Positions 27,043-37,834 of a stretch of 64,000 nt of DNA are shown here, in pieces. This DNA is from a bacterium (GTDB taxonomy: Bacteria > CLD3 > SB21). The position numbers and the translations under genes are program-made. The stretch is from positions 1 to 64,000 of the forward strand of contig JABWCP010000017.1 of the NCBI GenBank assembly GCA_013360215.1. The letters run 5' to 3'. The notes below the pieces were generated by a model that was not told the origin of the DNA, did no database searches, and saw only the letters and a program-made list of their open reading frames with translations. The stretch's first letter is position 1; the number at the start of each line of letters is the position of its first letter.

Positions 27043-29496
27043 ATGACGAAAACGCTGGAAGAACAAATTTCCACCAAAGAAAAGAAAAAACGCGGCGGCC
27101 AGGTGCCCGATTCGCTGCCGATCATTCCGCTGCGCAATACGGTGCTGTTCCCGCAGCAAATCATGCCGTTGTCGATAGGGCGCGATAAAACATTACGTTT
27201 GGTGTCTGAATTCGCCGATGCCAATCGTCTGATCGGTGTCGTGGCTCAAAAAGAAAGCGCTATCGAAAATCCGTCTCAAACCGAAATGTACGAATACGGT
27301 GTGGCCGCGACGATCGTACGTGTTTTTGATATGCCGGACGGGAGCAAAAGCGTCATCGTGCAGGGTGTTCAACGCATACGCATCAACGATTTTATACAGG
27401 AAGATCCGTACTGGATTGCCAATGTAACCGAGCTGGGCGATATTCCTGCGCCGGCGAGCGACCTGGAAATTGACGCGTTGATGAATAACATCAAAAACAT
27501 TTTTCAAAAAATGTCGGGACTTGCGCCGTATATCACGGCCGAGCAGACGACGATGATTCTGAATATTCAACAACCTGGGCGATTGTCCGATGCCGCCGTA
27601 GCAGCGCTCAATATTCCTACGGATGAAAAGCAGGGCATACTTCAAATTTTGGATGTCAAAATCCGACTGGAGCAGACACATATCATGCTTACCAAAGTAC
27701 TTCAGACTTTGGAACTTGGTAATAAAATTCAGAGCGATGTACAAGACGAGATCAGCAAAACGCAACGCGAATATTATTTGCGTGAACAACTCAAAGCCAT
27801 ACAGCGCGAGCTGGGCGAAGTCGAAACCGGTAATCCGGAAATTTCAGAATTACGCGAAAAAGTAGAAAAAGCCAACATGCCTAAAGAGGCGTTGGAGGTA
27901 GCTAAAAAAGAATTAGAACGTCTCGGCCGCATGTCGCCGATGGCGGCCGAATACACGGTTTCGCGCACATATATTGATTGGCTGATTGATATCCCGTGGA
28001 ATATTTTTACTGAAGACAACCTCAATATCAAAGAAGCGCACGAGAGGTTAGATTCGGATCACTTTGGATTGGATAAGGTTAAAAAACGTATTCTTGAATA
28101 CCTTGCTGTTCGTAAACTTAAGAATGATATGCGTGGGCCGATTTTATGTTTTGTTGGCCCTCCGGGCGTAGGCAAAACATCACTGGGACGCTCTATTGCC
28201 AATGCTCTTGGACGCAAATTTGTGCGCGTCGCTTTGGGTGGTATTCGCGATGAGGCGGAAGTACGTGGTCATCGTCGTACCTATATCGGTGCATTGCCCG
28301 GTCGTGTGTTACAAGGAATAAAGAAAGCCGGTTCATCCAATCCTGTTTTCATGCTGGATGAAATTGATAAGGTAGGAATGGATTTTCGGGGTGACCCGTC
28401 AAGTGCGTTACTGGAAGTTTTGGATCCGGAGCAAAATAATTCGTTTTCTGATCATTATCTCGAAGTACCTTTTGATTTGAGTAAAGTGCTTTTTATTGCT
28501 ACGGCCAATTTAGCTGACCCGATCATACCGGCGCTTCGCGATCGTATGGAGGTCATAGAAATTCCGGGTTACACGGAAGAAGAAAAAATTAAGATTGCTG
28601 AAAAATTTATCATCCCAAAACAAACCAAAGAACACGGTCTGAAAGAAAATCAAATTCGTTTTACTAAAGATGCCGTCCGTTTGATAGTTCGCGAATATAC
28701 ACGGGAAGCCGGTTTACGAAACTTGGAACGTGAAATGGCAACGGTTTGCCGAGGTGTGGCGCGTGAAGTAGCGGAAAATAAAATTACGAAGAAGACGATT
28801 GACGGAAAAAATCTTCACGAATACCTCGGTCGCGCGAAGTTTTTTCTCGATGCATCCGAACGTATCAAAAAACCGGGTATTGTCACAGGGCTTGCGTGGA
28901 CGGCTGCCGGTGGGGATATTTTATTTATCGAAGCGAGTAAAATGCGCGGAAAAGGTGCGCTTACATTGACCGGTCAACTCGGCGATGTAATGAAAGAAAG
29001 CGCCGTAGCGGCTTTAAGTCAAATCAAGTCGCAAGCCGATGTATTGGGTATCACGGAAGATTTTGACAAGATTGATATACATATTCACGTTCCTGCCGGG
29101 GCTATACCCAAAGACGGTCCTTCGGCCGGTATCACGATGTACACGGCGTTGTATTCTTTACTGACGGATCGACTCGTTCGCAATGATGTCGCCATGACAG
29201 GTGAAATCACATTACGCGGTACGGTTTTGCCAATCGGTGGAGTAAAAGAAAAAATTTTGGCGGCTCATCGTGCGGGATTGCGAACGATCATTTTGCCGGA
29301 TAAAAACGAAAAAGATCTTGATGAAGTACCTGCACAGATTCGTAAAGAAATGACCTTTATACCTGTGAATGAGGTTTCTAAAGTCATCGAAAATGCTTTA
29401 CGACCGGAAAAACGTGCGGGTCATTCTTCGCATGGTAACGGAAAAATAAAGTCAAAAAAAATGCTACGTAAAAAGATCGCTGCGCGAAGTAAATAA
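27043..29496 (+). CDS. lon: ATP-dependent protease La
   Basis: An 817-aa LonA. N-terminal substrate-recognition domain begins near [16 protein letters not shown]. The AAA+ module has Walker [10 protein letters not shown] (about residue 370) and Walker [12 protein letters not shown]. The C-terminal protease domain holds the catalytic Ser in [11 protein letters not shown] (about 693) and the Lys in [15 protein letters not shown] (about 735). A lysine-rich tail ([17 protein letters not shown]) extends the C-terminus. Lon removes misfolded and regulatory proteins. AGGAAGG precedes the ATG, flanked by AACC and GGTT that could form a small hairpin. ftsH follows after 26 bases. Confidence 0.98.
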   Translation: MTKTLEEQISTKEKKKRGGQVPDSLPIIPLRNTVLFPQQIMPLSIGRDKTLRLVSEFADANRLIGVVAQKESAIENPSQTEMYEYGVAATIVRVFDMPDGSKSVIVQGVQRIRINDFIQEDPYWIANVTELGDIPAPASDLEIDALMNNIKNIFQKMSGLAPYITAEQTTMILNIQQPGRLSDAAVAALNIPTDEKQGILQILDVKIRLEQTHIMLTKVLQTLELGNKIQSDVQDEISKTQREYYLREQLKAIQRELGEVETGNPEISELREKVEKANMPKEALEVAKKELERLGRMSPMAAEYTVSRTYIDWLIDIPWNIFTEDNLNIKEAHERLDSDHFGLDKVKKRILEYLAVRKLKNDMRGPILCFVGPPGVGKTSLGRSIANALGRKFVRVALGGIRDEAEVRGHRRTYIGALPGRVLQGIKKAGSSNPVFMLDEIDKVGMDFRGDPSSALLEVLDPEQNNSFSDHYLEVPFDLSKVLFIATANLADPIIPALRDRMEVIEIPGYTEEEKIKIAEKFIIPKQTKEHGLKENQIRFTKDAVRLIVREYTREAGLRNLEREMATVCRGVAREVAENKITKKTIDGKNLHEYLGRAKFFLDASERIKKPGIVTGLAWTAAGGDILFIEASKMRGKGALTLTGQLGDVMKESAVAALSQIKSQADVLGITEDFDKIDIHIHVPAGAIPKDGPSAGITMYTALYSLLTDRLVRNDVAMTGEITLRGTVLPIGGVKEKILAAHRAGLRTIILPDKNEKDLDEVPAQIRKEMTFIPVNEVSKVIENALRPEKRAGHSSHGNGKIKSKKMLRKKIAARSK

Positions 29497-29522
29497 ATAC
29501 AGAAAGGTAACCGGTTAGTCGA

Positions 29523-31469
29523 ATGAACTCCAAATACCAAATACCAGTCATTATCGGCATATTGCTGGTATTTATGCTGCTCAATCCGATATTGTTTTCT
29601 TCCAATCAGGATGTTGAAGTTTCCTATAAATCCTTTCGGGATAGTCTTCAGGCCGGTCGCGTGGATGAAGTGCAAATCACCGGTGAAAAAATATTCGGCC
29701 GCTTTAAATTATCCGATAGCGCCATAGCGGCGATGCAAACAAAAGAAGCCGAAAAACCTACGGATTTGGCAGAACGTATTCGCCTCGGTCAATTATTTGA
29801 GAATACGTTCAAAAAAGACATGCGTCAGCCGTTTGTTGTAATTGCCTTACCGGATGAAAAATTAGTCGAGGATTTACAAAAGTACGGTGTTAACTACAAA
29901 GGCGTAATTGACAGCAATTGGCTTGAAAATCTGCTACTGTATTGGGTATTCCCTCTGATACTTTTATTTTTTGTTTGGGGTTTTATTTTCCGACGCATGG
30001 GCGGCGGTGCCAATGTGATGAACATAGGCAAAAATAAAGCGCGTATATATGCCGCTGATACTAAAACACGGGTTACCTTTGAAGACGTAGCCGGAGTTGA
30101 AGAGGTTATCGAAGAAGTACGCGAAATTGTGGATTTCCTCAAAAATCCTAAAAAATATACCAAGTTAGGCGCTAAAATTCCCAAAGGTGTCTTATTAGTA
30201 GGTCCTCCGGGTACTGGAAAAACACTCTTGGCAAAAGCCGTTGCCGGTGAGGCCAATGTTCCGTTTTTCAGTCTCAGCGGTTCGGACTTTGTGGAGATGT
30301 TTGTCGGCGTGGGCGCTTCGCGCGTGCGTGATCTTTTTGCCGAAGCTAAATCTAAAGCCCCGTGTATCATCTTTATTGATGAGATCGACGCTATCGGTCG
30401 CAGTCGTGCAAAAGGTTTTGTGATGGGCGGCCATGATGAACGCGAAAATACGTTGAACCAATTACTCGTTGAGATGGATGGTTTTAATACGGACAAAGGT
30501 GTCATCATCATGGGAGCGACCAATCGTCCTGATGTTTTGGATTCGGCATTACTCAGACCAGGCCGTTTTGATCGTCAAGTTGTGTTAGATCGTCCTGATC
30601 TCAAGGCGCGCGTGGATATTTTTAATGTACACACCAAAGGTATGCCGTTAGCGGCGGATCTTGATATCAAATCACTTGCAGCACAAACGCCCGGTTTTGC
30701 CGGTGCGGAGATCGCCAATGTCTGCAACGAAGCGTCATTATTGGCTTCCCGTAAAGATAAAGAACGCATCGAAATGAGTGATTTTCAGGAAGCCATCGAA
30801 CGTGTTATCGGTGGATTAGAAAAGAAAAATAAAATTATCAGCCCGAGGGAACGTGTCATCGTGGCATATCACGAATCCGGTCACGCCGTGGTCGGGCATT
30901 ATCTTGAAAATGCGGACCCCGTACATAAAGTTTCCATCGTGCCGCGCGGTATCGGTGCACTCGGTTATACGCTGCAGACGCCGCTGGAAGACCGATATCT
31001 TTTATCCAAAGATGAATTGATCGAGCGTATGTGCAGTCTGCTTGGCGGGCGTGCGGCGGAAGATATCGTTTTAGGCAAAGTTTCTACCGGTGCCTCCAAT
31101 GATCTCGAACGCGTCACTGAGATCGCCAATCGTATGGTGACAATGTACGGGATGAGCGATAAATTGGGCAATTTATCCTTTACCGAACAAGGTCGTGAAA
31201 ATTTCCTTGGTGGCGTCAACATGAAGCCTTATAGCGAAGAAACGGCTAAACTAATTGATAGCGAAGTCAAATCCATCGTGGATATGGCTTACGAGAAAAC
31301 CAAACAACTTTTAATCGATCGACGTGAGGAGTTGGAAGCCCTAACTCAGCGTTTGCTTGAAAAAGAAGTGCTCGATAAAAAACAAATCGAGGAGATTCTG
31401 GGAGAAAAGCCCGTGCCGGAGAATAACGGGCATGTTCCTAAAGAAAAAACAATAGCAACGCCGGAATAA
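29523..31469 (+). CDS. ftsH: ATP-dependent zinc metalloprotease FtsH
   Basis: A 648-aa FtsH. Two transmembrane helices (about residues 7-24 and 136-156) flank a periplasmic domain. The AAA+ domain has Walker [14 protein letters not shown] (about 226), Walker [13 protein letters not shown] and the arginine-finger region [14 protein letters not shown]. The M41 protease zinc motif is HESGH (450-454). FtsH extracts and degrades membrane proteins and regulatory substrates. An 8-base palindrome AACCGGTT occurs shortly before the start. Downstream is a terminator, so lon-ftsH form one transcription unit. Confidence 0.98.
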   Translation: MNSKYQIPVIIGILLVFMLLNPILFSSNQDVEVSYKSFRDSLQAGRVDEVQITGEKIFGRFKLSDSAIAAMQTKEAEKPTDLAERIRLGQLFENTFKKDMRQPFVVIALPDEKLVEDLQKYGVNYKGVIDSNWLENLLLYWVFPLILLFFVWGFIFRRMGGGANVMNIGKNKARIYAADTKTRVTFEDVAGVEEVIEEVREIVDFLKNPKKYTKLGAKIPKGVLLVGPPGTGKTLLAKAVAGEANVPFFSLSGSDFVEMFVGVGASRVRDLFAEAKSKAPCIIFIDEIDAIGRSRAKGFVMGGHDERENTLNQLLVEMDGFNTDKGVIIMGATNRPDVLDSALLRPGRFDRQVVLDRPDLKARVDIFNVHTKGMPLAADLDIKSLAAQTPGFAGAEIANVCNEASLLASRKDKERIEMSDFQEAIERVIGGLEKKNKIISPRERVIVAYHESGHAVVGHYLENADPVHKVSIVPRGIGALGYTLQTPLEDRYLLSKDELIERMCSLLGGRAAEDIVLGKVSTGASNDLERVTEIANRMVTMYGMSDKLGNLSFTEQGRENFLGGVNMKPYSEETAKLIDSEVKSIVDMAYEKTKQLLIDRREELEALTQRLLEKEVLDKKQIEEILGEKPVPENNGHVPKEKTIATPE

Positions 31470-31479
31470 TATATTATCC

Positions 31480-31513
31480 AAACCGGATACCTTTACGGGT
31501 GTCCGGTTTTTTT
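31480..31513 (+). terminator. Terminator after ftsH
   Basis: ACCGGATACC (31482-31491) pairs with GGTGTCCGGT (31498-31507), ten pairs with one wobble and a 6-base loop, followed by a run of T to 31513. Confidence 0.9.
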
Positions 31514-31524
31514 ATGAATGGTGG

Positions 31525-31552
31525 TTGTTTATTGGTGATAATTTTGTAAATT
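31525..31552 (+). promoter_or_regulatory. Possible pfkA promoter
   Basis: TTGTTT (31525-31530), 16 bases, TAAATT (31547-31552). Placed between the ftsH terminator and pfkA; matches consensus only moderately. Confidence 0.3.
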
Positions 31553-31577
31553 GCGTCCCTTAAATTTGAGGTGTGTT

Positions 31578-32663
31578 ATGCGCATCGGTATTTCTACAGG
31601 CGGGGGCGATTGCCCGGGACTAAACGCAGTAATTCGTGGAGTCACTGTTTCCGCGATCAACAACTACGGCTGGGAAGTTATCGGCATTCAGGACGGTTTT
31701 GAAGGTTTGCTCGATACCTCTAAAACACAAGTTTTAAAACTTAAAGACGTTGAAGGAATTATCGGTCTCGGAGGCACGATATTGGGAACGACCAATCATG
31801 GTAATCCTTTCAAATATCCCGTCAAAAAGAACGGTACGGCAGAGATCAAAGATCTGTCCGACGTTGTATTAGCCAATATCAAAAAGCTGGAACTGGATGC
31901 CTTGATTGTAGTCGGTGGAGACGGAACGCAAACTATCAGCCGTGACTTGTGGCGTAAAGGTGCGCCGATCGTTGGTATTCCTAAAACTATAGATAATGAT
32001 CTTTTATCTACGGATGTAACGATCGGATACAATACCGCTGTTACCATCGCCGTGGATGCACTTGATAAACTGCATACTACAGCCAAAAGTCATCATCGTG
32101 CTATGGTCGTTGAAGTGATGGGGCGATATACGGGTTGGATTGCATTAGAAGCCGGTATTTCCGGTGCGGTGGATGTCATACTGATTCCTGAAATCCCTTT
32201 TGAAATAACCAAAGTTTGTGCGCACCTACAGAAGCGCATTGAACAAGGTAAAAACTATAGCATCATCATGGTAGCCGAAGGTGCAATGCCGGTCGGCGGT
32301 AAAACCATGATACTTGAAACGGCCGAACAAAACGTCGGCGGGGCTGAACGTCTTGGAGGCATTGGTAACTGGGTCAGCGCTCAGATCGAAAAAGAGTCGG
32401 GTGTCGAATCGCGTTGCGTTGTCCTGGGGCATATTCAGCGCGGCGGACCTCCGTCGCACATTGATCGTCTTTTTGCCTCGCGTATGGGTGCGTATGCCGT
32501 AGAATTGGCACAACAAAAAATGTTTGGTTATATGGCAAGTGCCCGTAATAAAGAAATCATTCACGTCAGCATAGAAAATGCCGTCGAAAAAATCCGTTAT
32601 ATTAACCCGGATAGTGAAACGGTAAAATCAGCTCGACAAATCGGAATCAGCTTCGGAAATTAG
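31578..32663 (+). CDS. pfkA: 6-phosphofructokinase
   Basis: A 361-aa PfkA-family enzyme, phosphorylating fructose 6-phosphate in glycolysis. The frame is open from 31551, but ATG 31578 has GAGGTG upstream and gives the usual MRIGISTGGGDCPGLNAVIRG start. The phosphate-donor loop is VVGGDGTQT, with Gly at position 116, which favours ATP. The segment PKTIDNDL has Lys at position 136, where classical ATP enzymes have Gly and PPi enzymes have Lys. The catalytic Asp lies in TIDND and MGRYTGWIALEAG follows. Donor preference is therefore most likely ATP but not certain. It heads a run with secA and purC. Confidence 0.93.
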   Translation: MRIGISTGGGDCPGLNAVIRGVTVSAINNYGWEVIGIQDGFEGLLDTSKTQVLKLKDVEGIIGLGGTILGTTNHGNPFKYPVKKNGTAEIKDLSDVVLANIKKLELDALIVVGGDGTQTISRDLWRKGAPIVGIPKTIDNDLLSTDVTIGYNTAVTIAVDALDKLHTTAKSHHRAMVVEVMGRYTGWIALEAGISGAVDVILIPEIPFEITKVCAHLQKRIEQGKNYSIIMVAEGAMPVGGKTMILETAEQNVGGAERLGGIGNWVSAQIEKESGVESRCVVLGHIQRGGPPSHIDRLFASRMGAYAVELAQQKMFGYMASARNKEIIHVSIENAVEKIRYINPDSETVKSARQIGISFGN

Positions 32664-32664
32664 T

Positions 32665-33366
32665 ATGCGCATTGCGATCATATCGGATATACACGGAAAT
32701 ATGGAAGCGTTGCGCCAGGCGTTGGATATTATCGGCGAACTCGGAACCGATGAAATTGTGTGCCTTGGTGACATCGTCGGCTACGGCCCGGATCCCGAAC
32801 CGTGTGTGGATTTAATTCGCAAGCACTGTAAAACCGTGATCATGGGTAATCATGACAATGCCGTAATCGATATGTCCGCTACTGAAAATTTTAATCCCGT
32901 GGCCAAACAAGCGGTATGGTGGACGCATCAGCAGTTGAGTCCCGAAAGTTTATCCTTTCTTCAAGGATTGCCATACCGCAACCAACGTCAGGATTTACTC
33001 TTTGTGCATGCATCGCCGATGAATCCGGCCAAGTGGACGTATCTTTTTACGATCAATGACGCCTTACCGGAATTCGATGCATTTCAAGAGCGGATATGTT
33101 TTGTAGGTCATACGCATTCGCCGCGTGTGTTTTGCAATTCTCCGCATGCGACGGCGATAACCCGCGAATTCCAGTTTATTATCAATGTTGGCAGCGTCGG
33201 CCAACCGCGGGATGGCGATGCGCGTTTGAGTTTTGGATTGTTTGATACAGAAAAATGGGATTATAAAAATATTCGCAGTGAGTACGATGTTCAGACCACG
33301 GCACGCAAAACCCGCGAACGGGGATTACCGGTGATATTGGCGGAACGCCTTCTGCGCGGACGATAA
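32665..33366 (+). CDS. Metallophosphoesterase (YfcE/MJ0936-like)
   Basis: A 233-aa calcineurin-like phosphoesterase. Metal-binding motifs appear in order: SDIHGNMEAL (residues 7-16), CLGDIVGYGPDP, MGNHDNAVI, VHASP and FVGHTHSPRV. The substrate is unknown; relatives include phosphodiesterases of cyclic nucleotides or small phosphodiesters. It starts 1 base after the pfkA stop, so it is translated as part of the same operon. Confidence 0.88.
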   Translation: MRIAIISDIHGNMEALRQALDIIGELGTDEIVCLGDIVGYGPDPEPCVDLIRKHCKTVIMGNHDNAVIDMSATENFNPVAKQAVWWTHQQLSPESLSFLQGLPYRNQRQDLLFVHASPMNPAKWTYLFTINDALPEFDAFQERICFVGHTHSPRVFCNSPHATAITREFQFIINVGSVGQPRDGDARLSFGLFDTEKWDYKNIRSEYDVQTTARKTRERGLPVILAERLLRGR

Positions 33367-33396
33367 AAAGAAACTTACAGGGAGTATACAGATACG

Positions 33397-36300
33397 ATGA
33401 TTCAAAGCCTTTTATCCAAGATTTTTGGAAACAAACACGAACGCGATGTAAAAAAGCTCTATCCGATCGTGGATGCGATCAATCAAAACTTTCAACAATT
33501 CGACACCCTATCGGACGACGAATTGCGCGCCAAAACCAACGAGTTTCGTGATCGGATACGCGAAAGCACGAAAGAAGAAATAGCCGCTGTACAGGCGATC
33601 AAAGAAACGATACGAACCAATACCGATCCGAATCGTTCTAAAACTTTGGTTGAAGAACTTAAAGTTGGCGAAAAAACTTTGCGCGAAGCGGAACAATATA
33701 TTTTAGATGAAATTTTACCCGAGGCTTTTGCCTGTGTAAAACAAGCCTGCAAACGCTTGGTTGGGCAAAAATACATGGTTTGCGGCCGTGAAGTAAAGTG
33801 GGATATGGTACCATACGACGTACAAATGATCGGCGGGATCGCATTGCATGAAGGTAAAATCTCTGAAATGTCAACCGGTGAAGGTAAAACACTGGTGGCA
33901 GTAGCGCCGGTTTATTTGAATGCGCTGGCCGGACACGGCGTCCACCTTGTTACCGTCAACGATTACCTTGCTTTGCGTGACAAAGAATGGATGGGGAAAG
34001 TTTATGAATTCTTGGGGCTTACGATCGGCGTGATTCTTAACGATATGAACCCCACGCAACGCCGTGTAGCCTACGGTTGCGATATTACGTACGGTACGAA
34101 TAATGAATTTGGTTTTGATTATTTGCGTGATAATATGGCTACTTCACCCGATGACGTTGTGCAGATTCGCGGGCATCATTATGCAATCGTGGACGAAGTG
34201 GATTCGGTGTTGATAGATGAAGCGCGTACGCCCTTGATTATCAGCGGCGCTGTAGATACTCCGACCAATCAGAAATACGAAGAAAGTAATCCGGGTGTAC
34301 GGCGCCTCGTGGACTTGCAAACACGTTTGGTGAGCCAATTGGTGGCTGATGCGGATAAGCTGATCACTGAAGGAAAAAATAAAGAAGCCGGCATCAAGCT
34401 GCTGATGGCACAGCGCGGTGCGCCAAAAAACAAACGATTGATGAAAGCCATGACGGAAGAAGGTGTTGCGCAATTGATACAAAGTGTCGAAAGCGAATAT
34501 CTCCGCGATAAAAAAATGCACGAAATCGATGAAGAGCTGTTTTTCGCTATTGACGAAAAAAATCACGGTATAGATCTTACTGAAAAAGGACGCAATGCCC
34601 TGTCACCGTCCAATCCTGAGATGTTTGTGATTCCCGATTTATCTGAGGAAATCATCAAAATTGACGGCAATAAAGAATTAACCGATCATCAGAAAGCAAT
34701 CAAAAAAGAAGAACTCGGCACGCTGTACGCCGAGCGCAGTGATCGCATTCACAGTATCGAAAAATTGCTCACGGCCTACTCACTCTATGAAAAAGATGTC
34801 GAATACGTCGTACAAGACGGAAAAGTGCAAATTGTGGATGAATTTACGGGCCGTATTTTGCACGGAAGACGTTATAGTGATGGGTTACATCAAGCCATCG
34901 AAGCCAAAGAGAATGTAAAAGTCGAAAAAGATACGCAAACGTTGGCGACTATCACACTTCAAAATTATTTCCGTTTGTATAGCAAATTAGCCGGTATGAC
35001 CGGTACGGCTTCAACGGAATCAACTGAGTTTTATGAAATTTACAAACTTGATGTAACGGCAATTCCGACCAATAAACCCATTCAGCGTGAAGATTTTGAA
35101 GATATGATCTATCGCACTAAACGGGAAAAATACAACGCTGTCATTGAACTGATACGTGAAAATCATAAAGCCGGTAAACCCACGCTGGTCGGAACTACCT
35201 CCGTCGAGGTGTCGGAGACCTTAAGCCGTATGCTGTCCCGCACGGGCATCAAACACGAAGTGCTCAACGCCAAACAAAATCAGCGTGAAGCGGAGATCAT
35301 ATCCAACGCCGGACAAAAAAGCGCCGTAACGATAGCTACCAATATGGCAGGCCGTGGTACGGATATCAAATTGGGCTCCGGTGTCGTAGAAGCCGGAGGT
35401 TTGCAGATCATCGGTACCGAAAGGCATGAATCCCGGCGTATTGACTTACAGTTACGCGGGCGAAGCGGTCGTCAAGGCGATCCGGGTAGCTCGGTGTTTT
35501 TTATTTCCCTCGAAGACGATCTCATGCGCCTTTTTGGTTCCGATCGTATTGCGCGGGTTATGGACAAATTGGGTGCCGAAGAAGGTGAAGTGATATCACA
35601 CCGCTGGATAACCAAAGCGGTCGAAAGAGCGCAAAAGCGAGTAGAGTTCCGTAATTTCAGCATTCGTAAACGCCTCATCGAATACGATGACGTGATGAAT
35701 CAACAACGTGAAATCATTTATAGCCGCCGCCGTCGAGCACTGATGGGTGAAAACATCAAAGTAGAGTTCCTTGATGTTCTGGACGAATTTGTAGAAATGC
35801 TCAATGATCGCTTTGTCAAAAATCAACCGCATCCCGAGGATTGGGATTTGGTTGGATTGACGGAGACACTGTTGCGTTCCTGTGGTATTGCCGTTGCACA
35901 AGATGAGTTTTATAAATTAAATGCCGAGCAGTTTTCCGTTCACATTCGCGGAATGCTCATGGAGCGTTATCAACAGCGCGAAGAAGTTTGGTCATCTGAA
36001 AACATGCGCCGTATCGAGCGTATCGCCGTTCTCAAGACCATTGATGAACGTTGGAAAGAGCATCTACGTGAAATGGAAGAGTTTAAAGAAGGTATCCACT
36101 TACGCGGTTATGGTCAGAAAGATCCGCTGATCGAATACAAAACCGAAGGTTTTGAGATGTTCATGCAATTGCTTGACCGCATCACATCCGAAATTGTGGA
36201 ATTTGTTTTTCGCGCGGAACCGGCTGCAGAGATGGAACAACAAATGATTCGCCGCGCACGTGCTATGAAGGCTGTGCATGCATCATCGGAAGGAATGGGC

Positions 36301-36441
36301 TTTAGCGGGAGCGGGGATGAGCAGGCTGAACGACCCGTGCAATCGACTACAACGCCGATACGTGCCGAACAAAAAGTTGGACGTAACGACCCGTGTCCTT
36401 GCGGCAGTGGAAAAAAATATAAACAATGCCACGGCAAATAG
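33397..36441 (+). CDS. secA: Protein translocase ATPase SecA
   Basis: A 1014-aa SecA, the motor pushing preproteins through SecYEG. Walker A is STGEGKTLVA (about residue 158), followed by LRDNMA, YAIVDEVDSVLIDEARTPLIISG, TIATNMAGRGTDIKLG and LRGRSGRQGDPGSS. Compared with Escherichia coli SecA (901 aa) an additional charged helical segment after PLIISG (about residues 290-455) accounts for most of the extra length; such an insert is characteristic of the FCB group. The C-terminus has the zinc SEC-C motif [17 protein letters not shown]. The last 16 bases overlap the next gene. Confidence 0.98.
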   Translation: MIQSLLSKIFGNKHERDVKKLYPIVDAINQNFQQFDTLSDDELRAKTNEFRDRIRESTKEEIAAVQAIKETIRTNTDPNRSKTLVEELKVGEKTLREAEQYILDEILPEAFACVKQACKRLVGQKYMVCGREVKWDMVPYDVQMIGGIALHEGKISEMSTGEGKTLVAVAPVYLNALAGHGVHLVTVNDYLALRDKEWMGKVYEFLGLTIGVILNDMNPTQRRVAYGCDITYGTNNEFGFDYLRDNMATSPDDVVQIRGHHYAIVDEVDSVLIDEARTPLIISGAVDTPTNQKYEESNPGVRRLVDLQTRLVSQLVADADKLITEGKNKEAGIKLLMAQRGAPKNKRLMKAMTEEGVAQLIQSVESEYLRDKKMHEIDEELFFAIDEKNHGIDLTEKGRNALSPSNPEMFVIPDLSEEIIKIDGNKELTDHQKAIKKEELGTLYAERSDRIHSIEKLLTAYSLYEKDVEYVVQDGKVQIVDEFTGRILHGRRYSDGLHQAIEAKENVKVEKDTQTLATITLQNYFRLYSKLAGMTGTASTESTEFYEIYKLDVTAIPTNKPIQREDFEDMIYRTKREKYNAVIELIRENHKAGKPTLVGTTSVEVSETLSRMLSRTGIKHEVLNAKQNQREAEIISNAGQKSAVTIATNMAGRGTDIKLGSGVVEAGGLQIIGTERHESRRIDLQLRGRSGRQGDPGSSVFFISLEDDLMRLFGSDRIARVMDKLGAEEGEVISHRWITKAVERAQKRVEFRNFSIRKRLIEYDDVMNQQREIIYSRRRRALMGENIKVEFLDVLDEFVEMLNDRFVKNQPHPEDWDLVGLTETLLRSCGIAVAQDEFYKLNAEQFSVHIRGMLMERYQQREEVWSSENMRRIERIAVLKTIDERWKEHLREMEEFKEGIHLRGYGQKDPLIEYKTEGFEMFMQLLDRITSEIVEFVFRAEPAAEMEQQMIRRARAMKAVHASSEGMGFSGSGDEQAERPVQSTTTPIRAEQKVGRNDPCPCGSGKKYKQCHGK

Positions 36442-36944
36442 TAGTTACAACGCCTCGTTTAACACTTCAAGCTTTGGATATAGAGTCACTGAAGTTGTTA
36501 AGTGAAAATCGTACTAAATTCGCTCAGCATCTAGGCGTTAATATCCCGGAGCATTGGCCAGCTCCCGATTTGATTGAAGCGTTGCCATTTTTTATCGGTT
36601 TGATCGAACAGAATCCGAGCGCGTACATGTGGCTGGTATGGATTACTGTCGAAACAAAAGCCAAAAATATCGTAGGCGGGATCGGGTTTAAAGGATCCCC
36701 TGATATGCAGGGAACCGTCGAAGTAGGCTACGATACGGCAGAAATGTATCGTGGTCTTGGCCTTGCTACAGAGGCTTTACAAGGCATAACAAACTGGGCT
36801 TTTGAGCAAAGTCAAGTCCGTCGGGTGATAGCGGAGACTGATAAATCAAACTTCCAATCCCATCGAGTATTGGAAAAAGCAGGATATTTAAAGTCCGGTG
36901 AAAATGAAACAATGTTTTTTTGGGAAAGGCTTAGATCATTATGA
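36426..36944 (+). CDS. GNAT N-acetyltransferase (RimJ/RimL-like)
   Basis: A 172-aa GNAT acetyltransferase of the RimJ/RimL group. It begins [13 protein letters not shown], carries the acetyl-CoA loop equivalent in [19 protein letters not shown] and ends with the typical [18 protein letters not shown]. The only plausible start is ATG 36426, within the last 16 bases of secA, in another frame; it then overlaps the purC start by ATGA. Likely a protein or small-molecule acetylase; substrate unknown. Confidence 0.85.
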   Translation: MPRQIVVTTPRLTLQALDIESLKLLSENRTKFAQHLGVNIPEHWPAPDLIEALPFFIGLIEQNPSAYMWLVWITVETKAKNIVGGIGFKGSPDMQGTVEVGYDTAEMYRGLGLATEALQGITNWAFEQSQVRRVIAETDKSNFQSHRVLEKAGYLKSGENETMFFWERLRSL

Positions 36945-37834
36945 AGTCTAGTGCACCGGTACAGCAGACTGATTTTAAAAACTTAAAATTGATGCGTCGC
37001 GGAAAAGTTCGTGACGTGTATGATCTCGGTGACAAACTGCTCATCGTAGTGACAGATCGCATATCCGCGTTTGACGTGATCATGAAAGATCCAATACCGC
37101 AAAAAGGCGTAGTTCTCAATACGATGGCCTCATTTTGGTTTGATCAGACACGTCATATTATTCGAAATCATGTGATCACTACGGATGTTGAAAAATATCC
37201 AGAGCCTTGCAAGACCTACCGCGATGCACTTCAAGGGCGAAGTATGCTTGTCGAAAAAGCGAAATCGCTGCCGGTAGAGTGCATTGTCCGTGGCTATATT
37301 TCAGGCTCAGGTTGGAACGAATATCAAAGAACCGGAACCGTCTGCGGCGTCGTTTTGCCCCAAGGTTTAAAAGAATCGGATAAACTCCCGGAACCAATTT
37401 TTACGCCGACGACAAAAGCGGAACAAGGTCACGATCAGAATATTACCTTTGATGAAATGTGTAAAACGATAGGCAAAGATGTTGCTGAACAAGTCCGCGC
37501 TACGAGCATTAAGATTTATCAATTTGCTCAAACTCTGGCAGCTTCTAAAGGTATTATCATTGCCGATACGAAGATGGAGTTCGGCATCAAAGATGGTGAA
37601 TTGATATTGATCGATGAACTTTTATCGCCGGATTCATCGCGATTTTGGCCTGCTGATCAATATAAACCGGGTGATAAACAGCCGAGTTATGACAAACAAT
37701 TTCTTAGGGATTATCTGTTAGCTATTAAGTGGGATAATAATACAGCCGCACCCATTTTGCCGGAAGATATTATTAAGAAAACAGGCGAGAAATATCGTGA
37801 AGCGCTTCGGCTGATCACCGGTATAAATTTATAA
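36941..37834 (+). CDS. purC: SAICAR synthetase, first copy
   Basis: A 297-aa phosphoribosylaminoimidazole-succinocarboxamide synthase, step 8 of purine synthesis. The N-terminus [20 protein letters not shown] and [30 protein letters not shown]-like region ([20 protein letters not shown]) match the longer Ade1-type form. [18 protein letters not shown] is also diagnostic. It overlaps the GNAT gene by four bases. A second, shorter and clearly different purC lies at 48996-49757 on the opposite strand. Confidence 0.95.
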   Translation: MKSSAPVQQTDFKNLKLMRRGKVRDVYDLGDKLLIVVTDRISAFDVIMKDPIPQKGVVLNTMASFWFDQTRHIIRNHVITTDVEKYPEPCKTYRDALQGRSMLVEKAKSLPVECIVRGYISGSGWNEYQRTGTVCGVVLPQGLKESDKLPEPIFTPTTKAEQGHDQNITFDEMCKTIGKDVAEQVRATSIKIYQFAQTLAASKGIIIADTKMEFGIKDGELILIDELLSPDSSRFWPADQYKPGDKQPSYDKQFLRDYLLAIKWDNNTAAPILPEDIIKKTGEKYREALRLITGINL

